Shown here: piece by piece, positions 57,170 to 64,000 of the stretch
How positions within the stretch are numbered: position 1 is the stretch's first letter
How the letters are laid out: every line of letters begins with the position of its first letter
Assembly (NCBI GenBank): GCA_964247055.1
Contig: OZ176058.1
Location: 5,006,490 to 5,070,489 of the forward strand
Length of the DNA: 64,000 nucleotides
Source: Paragordius varius
Lineage: Eukaryota > Nematomorpha
Direction: 5' to 3'
Notes under the pieces: generated by a model
What the model was told of the DNA's origin: nothing
Databases searched by the model: none
Seen by the model: only the letters and a program-made list of their open reading frames with translations
Made by a program: the position numbers and the translations under genes

Positions 57170-57870
57170 GTTACCGTTGCCGAATCCGAGCTGCGGTCAA
57201 AAAAACAGCATAAATATAATATAACTGTAGTCTGATAAAATTTGTTCGCTTATGTGTTTATTTTGGATACTTATGTCAGCAAGCAATTGAAACAGAACCA
57301 TGTCGTACGCGTACCGGAGATTAGTAACAAGAAGACATCCGATATTCACTTTTATGTTGCCAAAAATCACAGGTAGGAGTTGAGTTTTTTTTCAGTATAC
57401 AGGTTGAGAAAATGTGCTTAAAGAACACATCCTTGTGTCACACCTTTGTGATCGGGACGGCCGTATTATGTTTTGGTAGCAGCTGTTTGTTAGCATACAG
57501 CGATTGTGGCCAATGTATTATGTGAGTGAAAACTGCTTTCCATCGAAATAATCTTATCTTTGAATAAAAGTTAAGATTCATTAAAGGATACGTAGTGTTT
57601 ACTTTGTAAACCCAGATTGTACGCCGGGTATTTATTATCTAGCTATTTTGGGTTTTTAATCTTAAAGAGATATTTGGGCAGTTTTTTGAATAGCAATCAT
57701 ACGAACAGGGTAAAAATTTCATTTTTTGAAGGGATGAATCAACGATTAAGATCAGTCGTTGGGCCAATGCTCAAATTTTGCAGGAGTTTAGTTAACTAAT
57801 CTAGCAATGAATGGAAAAAGGTCATTGGAATTCCATTGTATCCTTACACATCGGAGGAATAGAAGTGATG
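57170..57870 (-). mobile_element. LINE reverse transcriptase fragment
   Basis: On the - strand the RT landmarks appear in order with normal spacing: VQSGFTK (about 57,622), then KGVTQGCVL followed by FLNLYTE (about 57,450), then NLRYAYDMVLF (about 57,323). These are the fingers QxGF block, the GVxQGCVLSP block and the catalytic YADD block, here YAYD, with the first catalytic Asp of the pair replaced. Several stops and shifts separate the blocks, so it is dead. No endonuclease domain or 3' end is identified. It may belong to the same clade as the 8.5-9.0 kb fragment, which covers a later part of the protein. Confidence 0.75.
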
Positions 57871-58177
57871 TAAGGTGGGTTAAAATCGTTCGTTTAAATT
57901 AGATAATAGAGTTGGAAGCTTCAGATATGGGCCAATATTAAATGACAAATATGGCATCCAAAAAAACCGAAACCTCAATTTAATTTAATAATAGTTCAAT
58001 TGGTTTGAACGATTTACAAAAAAAATTCAGAGATATATGAATTCTGATATATAAAAATATGAGGTTTTCATAGTGTGATTTAGTTTTTACGAATAATTTA
58101 AATTAATATTTTTACTTTTGTTTTAATTGCTTGATACTATAAATCGAATATTTACATCATCTCATTGATTTATTGAT

Positions 58178-58560
58178 ACTCTTCGCTAACACGACTTGGC
58201 AGAAAGCAGAATCAGAATGCTTGTCAATAAAAGGACCTTTATGATTAACTTTTCTAATTTGCTTCGAATGCAAAAAAATATTAAAATTTTATTAATAGGC
58301 GCCCGCTCATTAGAAAATTGAGCTATAAAAAACATTTTAAGTCGAAGATAATTGGGCAAATGGATATATTAAGGTCTTAGATAACCAATTTAATCAAATA
58401 GGTATCAATTATCAACTTCCCTCTATTTTAGTTTTATCTTCTATAAATTAATTCAAAAATATTAATTTTAAGTTGGAATGGGTTAATATTCCAAATTTAA
58501 AAAAAGTATCTATTGCCAAAAATTATATTGGGAAAAATATATGGCAAACGGAAAACTCAT
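58178..58560 (-). pseudogene. Dead copy of the promoter and first exon of gene 3
   Basis: The - strand from about 58,560 to 58,178 parallels 37,900-37,500: the upstream AAGTTGATAATTGATACCT block, the GAGCGGGCGC remnant of the promoter, and the signal-peptide exon. In the copy the start codon is ATA (58,242), the peptide reads IKVLLLTSILILLSAKSC and a stop follows. TATATAAG has become TAATGAG, and the donor is lost. No copies of exons 2-4 were found nearby; LINE sequence lies downstream. A TATATATG run lies at about 58,560, where the parent has an (AT)n tract. Confidence 0.7.
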
Positions 58561-59519
58561 ATATATGTTGAATAATATACATATTTATGTATAAACTAGC
58601 TGGCCCTGTCACGCTTCACTGTGACGCGGTAACATTGTAAGTCATCCTTTTTTTCAATAAATAGCGGAAACGGAAATATAAATAAAACTTAACCATATTT
58701 CAACCAAAATAATCGGGCTCAAGTATTGTAACTCAACACATTATCCATATAAAAGTTTCCTTATTAATTGACTGCCATTTAATTTATTTTGAAATTTTTG
58801 TTTTAAAAAATATTGGTCAATTCAAAGGGATATAAAAATGAAATTATTAACGATCTCATTTATAAATCAAAGATGATAAAAGCTTTTTAGTGATTTAATG
58901 TTAAAATTTTACAAACCTCAGGTTGAGTTTCATAAAATATCTTTGTTTAGTGGCATTTTAAATGAAAAGCGTTCACCTATAAGTTTTCCCTAAATAGAGA
59001 TTTGTAACAAATTATGATCAAATAGATATCCTGAAAAGGGTGTGGCAGTACTCCTTTCCGCCACTGTCCACACAGACGACCCTTACCGCCTTCCAACGCT
59101 ATTACACGCCTCAAAGCAAGGGGACTTTATATTTTTTGAAAATAGCCTAAATGCTGCCAATTACAGCAAACAGTTTTAAGCGGAATATATAACTTGAATA
59201 ATGACTATTAAATATTATTATCTTAAAATGGAATCATTAGAGGACATGTAAATTTTTGGAATTCAAATATATAATTAATGCAATTATATTAAGCTTTTGC
59301 CATCTCTTACATGCTTATGTTAGCCGTTCAAATGCTTAGTCTGCTTGCCGAGATTAGCCAATCCCTGTTTACAATAGTTTATTTTTCTGCTAGAATACAA
59401 CTCTCATTATAGTCAGATCAATGTTAATTTTGATCGTACAAATCAGGCATATCATTGTCTTTAATTCCGTTGTTGAATATCTATTAAATTGGCTTAATAT
59501 TATATACTACGTGTATATA
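58561..59519. other. Subtelomeric intergenic DNA
   Basis: No gene was found. A small hairpin-forming block, GTCACGCTTCACTGTGAC, lies at 58,607-58,624. A CCGCCACTG motif like the hAT terminus occurs at 59,060 without a partner. GC-rich patches at 59,075-59,125 have no recognised frame. Confidence 0.4.
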
Positions 59520-59772
59520 GTTCTATTATAAAAATATTTTTTTTTCAAAATACAATGATACTTTATACAACCATGATTTATTATATAAAAATTGTTTAAT
59601 TTCAATTGTAAAATAAATGTATGATTTACCAATTCCATCTGTATTTCATACTTTCAAGTTCAAAACAATGAGTTTTATTATAAAAAATTAGAATTTTAAA
59701 AGTATATCTCTTAGAAAAAAATATATTCTATATATTTTTACATTTTGTCCGTATAAATTAAATTTTTAATGT
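59520..59772. mobile_element. MITE family A copy, left tip worn
   Basis: ATTTTTTTTTCAAAATACAA at left; ATTTTGTCCGTATAAATTAA then TTTTTAATGTA at right. It is the last element before the telomere, about 190 bp from it. Confidence 0.65.
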
Positions 59773-59960
59773 ATTTGCCTTTATCAATTAAAATTTTTAC
59801 TTTCATTTTAAGTGTAGGAATTATGGATACAAGATAAGGATCTTATCTATTTCAACTTTAAGGTCGGCGCTGTTTAGTTTATTCCTAATATCATTAATGT
59901 AAAAAAGGATGGATTAAATTTTGAAAAAGTATGGATAAATTATCATTTAAACCTAAAAGG

Positions 59961-62662
59961 TTAAGGGTTAGGGTTAGGGTTAGGGTTAGGGTTAGGGTTA
60001 GGGTTAGGGTTAGGGTTAGGGTTAGGGTTAGGGTTAGGGTTAGGGTTAGGGTTAGGGTTAGGGTTAGGGTTAGGGTTAGGGTTAGGGTTAGGGTTAGGGT
60101 TAGGGTTAGGGTTAGGGTTAGGGTTAGGGTTAGGGTTAGGGTTAGGGTTAGGGTTAGGGTTAGGGTTAGGGTTAGGGTTAGGGTTAGGGTTAGGGTTAGG
60201 GTTAGGGTTAGGGTTAGGGTTAGGGTTAGGGTTAGGGTTAGGGTTAGGGTTAGGGTTAGGGTTAGGGTTAGGGTTAGGGTTAGGGTTAGGGTTAGGGTTA
60301 GGGTTAGGGTTAGGGTTAGGGTTAGGGTTAGGGTTAGGGTTAGGGTTAGGGTTAGGGTTAGGGTTAGGGTTAGGGTTAGGGTTAGGGTTAGGGTTAGGGT
60401 TAGGGTTAGGGTTAGGGTTAGGGTTAGGGTTAGGGTTAGGGTTAGGGTTAGGGTTAGGGTTAGGGTTAGGGTTAGGGTTAGGGTTAGGGTTAGGGTTAGG
60501 GTTAGGGTTAGGGTTAGGGTTAGGGTTAGGGTTAGGGTTAGGGTTAGGGTTAGGGTTAGGGTTAGGGTTAGGGTTAGGGTTAGGGTTAGGGTTAGGGTTA
60601 GGGTTAGGGTTAGGGTTAGGGTTAGGGTTAGGGTTAGGGTTAGGGTTAGGGTTAGGGTTAGGGTTAGGGTTAGGGTTAGGGTTAGGGTTAGGGTTAGGGT
60701 TAGGGTTAGGGTTAGGGTTAGGGTTAGGGTTAGGGTTAGGGTTAGGGTTAGGGTTAGGGTTAGGGTTAGGGTTAGGGTTAGGGTTAGGGTTAGGGTTAGG
60801 GTTAGGGTTAGGGTTAGGGTTAGGGTTAGGGTTAGGGTTAGGGTTAGGGTTAGGGTTAGGGTTAGGGTTAGGGTTAGGGTTAGGGTTAGGGTTAGGGTTA
60901 GGGTTAGGGTTAGGGTTAGGGTTAGGGTTAGGGTTAGGGTTAGGGTTAGGGTTAGGGTTAGGGTTAGGGTTAGGGTTAGGGTTAGGGTTAGGGTTAGGGT
61001 TAGGGTTAGGGTTAGGGTTAGGGTTAGGGTTAGGGTTAGGGTTAGGGTTAGGGTTAGGGTTAGGGTTAGGGTTAGGGTTAGGGTTAGGGTTAGGGTTAGG
61101 GTTAGGGTTAGGGTTAGGGTTAGGGTTAGGGTTAGGGTTAGGGTTAGGGTTAGGGTTAGGGTTAGGGTTAGGGTTAGGGTTAGGGTTAGGGTTAGGGTTA
61201 GGGTTAGGGTTAGGGTTAGGGTTAGGGTTAGGGTTAGGGTTAGGGTTAGGGTTAGGGTTAGGGTTAGGGTTAGGGTTAGGGTTAGGGTTAGGGTTAGGGT
61301 TAGGGTTAGGGTTAGGGTTAGGGTTAGGGTTAGGGTTAGGGTTAGGGTTAGGGTTAGGGTTAGGGTTAGGGTTAGGGTTAGGGTTAGGGTTAGGGTTAGG
61401 GTTAGGGTTAGGGTTAGGGTTAGGGTTAGGGTTAGGGTTAGGGTTAGGGTTAGGGTTAGGGTTAGGGTTAGGGTTAGGGTTAGGGTTAGGGTTAGGGTTA
61501 GGGTTAGGGTTAGGGTTAGGGTTAGGGTTAGGGTTAGGGTTAGGGTTAGGGTTAGGGTTAGGGTTAGGGTTAGGGTTAGGGTTAGGGTTAGGGTTAGGGT
61601 TAGGGTTAGGGTTAGGGTTAGGGTTAGGGTTAGGGTTAGGGTTAGGGTTAGGGTTAGGGTTAGGGTTAGGGTTAGGGTTAGGGTTAGGGTTAGGGTTAGG
61701 GTTAGGGTTAGGGTTAGGGTTAGGGTTAGGGTTAGGGTTAGGGTTAGGGTTAGGGTTAGGGTTAGGGTTAGGGTTAGGGTTAGGGTTAGGGTTAGGGTTA
61801 GGGTTAGGGTTAGGGTTAGGGTTAGGGTTAGGGTTAGGGTTAGGGTTAGGGTTAGGGTTAGGGTTAGGGTTAGGGTTAGGGTTAGGGTTAGGGTTAGGGT
61901 TAGGGTTAGGGTTAGGGTTAGGGTTAGGGTTAGGGTTAGGGTTAGGGTTAGGGTTAGGGTTAGGGTTAGGGTTAGGGTTAGGGTTAGGGTTAGGGTTAGG
62001 GTTAGGGTTAGGGTTAGGGTTAGGGTTAGGGTTAGGGTTAGGGTTAGGGTTAGGGTTAGGGTTAGGGTTAGGGTTAGGGTTAGGGTTAGGGTTAGGGTTA
62101 GGGTTAGGGTTAGGGTTAGGGTTAGGGTTAGGGTTAGGGTTAGGGTTAGGGTTAGGGTTAGGGTTAGGGTTAGGGTTAGGGTTAGGGTTAGGGTTAGGGT
62201 TAGGGTTAGGGTTAGGGTTAGGGTTAGGGTTAGGGTTAGGGTTAGGGTTAGGGTTAGGGTTAGGGTTAGGGTTAGGGTTAGGGTTAGGGTTAGGGTTAGG
62301 GTTAGGGTTAGGGTTAGGGTTAGGGTTAGGGTTAGGGTTAGGGTTAGGGTTAGGGTTAGGGTTAGGGTTAGGGTTAGGGTTAGGGTTAGGGTTAGGGTTA
62401 GGGTTAGGGTTAGGTGTTAGGGTTAGGGTTAGGGTTAGGGTTAGGGTTAGGGTTAGGGTAGGTTAGGGTTAGGGTTAGGGTTAGGGTTAGGGTTAGGGTT
62501 AGGGTTAGGGTTAGGGTTAGGGTTAGGGTTAGGGTTAGGGTTAGGGTTAGGGTTAGGGTTAGGGTTAGGGTTAGGGTTAGGTGGTTAGGGTTAGGGTTAG
62601 GGTTAGGGTTAGGGTTAGGGTTAGGGTGAGGGTTAGGGTTAGGGTTAGGGTTAGGGTTAGGG

Positions 62663-62703
<41 letters not shown>

Positions 62704-63480
62704 GGTTAGGGTTAGGGTTAGGGTTAGGGTTAGGGTTAGGGTTAGGGTTAGGGTTAGGGTTAGGGTTAGGGTTAGGGTTAGGGTTAGGGTTAGGGTTAGG
62801 GTTAGGGTTAGGGTTAGGGTTAGGGTTAGGGTTAGGGTTAGGGTTAGGGTTAGGGTTAGGGTTAGGGTTAGGGTTAGGGTTAGGGTTAGGGTTAGGGTTA
62901 GGGTTAGGGTTAGGGTTAGGGTTAGGGTTAGGGTTAGGGTTAGGGTTAGGGTTAGGGTTAGGGTTAGGGTTAGGGTTAGGGTTAGGGTTAGGGTTAGGGT
63001 TAGGGTTAGGGTTAGGGTTAGGGTTAGGGTTAGGGTTAGGGTTAGGGTTAGGGTTAGGGTTAGGGTTAGGGTTAGGGTTAGTAGGGTTAGGGTTAGGGTT
63101 AGGGTTAGGGTTAGGGTTAGGGTTAGGGTTAGGGTTAAGGGGTTAGGGTTAGGGTTAGGGTTAGGGTTAGGGTTAGGGTTAGGGTTAGGGTTAGGGTTAG
63201 GGTTAGGGTTAGGGTTAGGGTTAGGGTTAGGGTTAGGGTTAGGGTTAGGGTTAGGGTTAGGGTTAGGGTTAGGGTTAGGGTTAGGGTTAGGGTTAGGGTT
63301 AGGGTTAGGGTTAGGGTTAGGGTTAGGGGTAGGGTTAGGGTTAGGGTTAGGGTTAGGGTTAGGTTAGGGTTAGGGTTAGGGTTAGGGTTAGGGTTAGGGT
63401 TAGGGTTAGGGTTAGGGTTAGGGTTAGGGTTAGGGTTAGGGTTAGGGTTAGGGTTAGGGTTAGGGTTAGGGTTAGGGTTA
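59961..63480 (+). repeat. Telomere repeat tract (TTAGGG)n
   Basis: After a single TTAAGGG (59,961-59,967) the tract is perfect TTAGGG up to about 62,413, roughly 407 units without one error. From there to 63,480 occasional single-base gains and losses appear. The G-rich strand is on +, so the physical chromosome end is to the right. The long RVRV reading frame through the tract is an artefact of the repeat. Confidence 0.97.
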
Positions 63481-64000
63481 GGGTTAAGGTTAGGGTTAGG
63501 TTAGGGTTAAAGTTAAAGTTAAGGTTAAGGTTAAGGTTAAGGTTAGTTAAGGTTAGGTTAAGTTAGGGTTAAGGTTAAGGTTAAGGTTAGAGTTAGGTTA
63601 GGTTAGGTTAAGTTAAGTTAGGGTTAGGGTTAAGGTTAGGGTTAAGGTTAGGGTTAGGGTTAGGGTTAGGGTTAAGGTTAAGGTTAGGTTAGGGTTAGGG
63701 TTAGGTTAGGGTTAGGTTAGGGTTAGGGTTAAGGTTAGTTAAGGTTAAAGTTAAGTTAAGTTAAGTTAAAGTAAAGTTCAAGTTAAGTTAAGTTAAAGTT
63801 AAAGTAACGTTAGGTTAAGGTAGTTAGTTAGGTTAGGGTTAGGTTAGGTTAGGTTAAGGTTTTAAGTTAAAGTTAAAGTTAAGTTTAAAGTTAAAGTTAA
63901 AGTTAAGTAAGTTAAGTAAGTTGTAGGTAAAGTTAAGTTAAACGTTAAAGTTAAAGTTAAAGTTAAAGTTAAAGTTAAAGTGTAAAGTTAAAGTTAAGTT
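63481..64000 (+). repeat. Degenerate distal telomere-like tract
   Basis: The repeat decays into TTAAGG, TTAGG, TTAAAG and TTAAG variants, ending in runs of AGTTAA. The decay increases toward the outer end, opposite to the usual arrangement in which variants are proximal. Low-quality single-read sequence at a contig end is the simplest cause. Confidence 0.85.

Noticed and set aside
58607-58624. A regulatory stem-loop or attachment site
   Set aside because: The GTCAC/GTGAC hairpin is short and has no partner or gene context; noted only as a palindrome.
59931-62420. An 829-residue open frame of alternating Arg and Val
   Set aside because: It is TTAGGG read in one frame; any pure telomere tract is open in this way. 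Not a gene.

Overview
The window is a eukaryotic chromosome end. It is very AT-rich, crowded with palindromic DNA-transposon remnants, and finishes on the right in more than 3.5 kb of TTAGGG telomere repeat with the G-rich strand running toward the right edge. TTAGGG telomeres, LINE, Ty3/gypsy and hAT relics, and a gene built of tiny frame-preserving exons together suggest a metazoan. A flatworm-like animal would fit, because micro-exon genes of this style are known from schistosomes, but the taxon cannot be fixed from the sequence.

Layout. From about 0.5 to 28.3 kb the sequence is a very large, imperfect inverted duplication. The left arm is about 0.5-10.3 kb and the right arm about 14.8-28.3 kb. 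The spacer holds a broken Ty3/gypsy fossil (10.7-14.7 kb). Each arm carries a hAT relic, a hAT transposase scrap, and one copy of a spliced gene for a small secreted protein: gene 1 on + at 4.1-7.0 kb and gene 2 on - at 19.45-16.5 kb. A dimeric satellite follows at 28.6-29.9 kb. A third, diverged member of the same family, gene 3, lies on - from 37.57 to 31.5 kb. A dead copy of its promoter and first exon sits at 58.2-58.6 kb.

From 48.2 to 56.6 kb on + there is what appears to be a micro-exon gene. A 310-nt first exon (N-terminal hydrophobic segment, phase 1) is followed by exons of 12, 9, 219, 39, 39, 24, 21, 42 and 21 nt. A second cluster has seven exons of exactly 21 nt within 500 bp, then a 15-nt exon and a stop-containing exon. 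All are GT-AG, multiples of three, and open in the same phase-1 frame. Genes 1-3 also use phase-1 introns with coding islands of visibly higher GC than their surroundings, so the four genes look like rapidly evolving secreted or surface products assembled from small interchangeable exons.

The remainder is repeats. There are about 30 copies of a TA-flanked Tc1/mariner-like MITE (family A below), six copies of an element whose ends are made of a 21-bp minisatellite (family M), four copies of a third inverted-repeat element (family C), three copies of a longer one (family F), hAT elements, a LINE 3' fragment (8.5-9.0 kb, +), a LINE RT fragment (57.2-57.9 kb, -), and a tRNA-like SINE candidate. 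Nesting and filled/empty sites give relative ages. No bacterial, organellar, rRNA or CRISPR features are present. All gene models are read by eye from splice signals, frame and homology within the window; no database search was possible.
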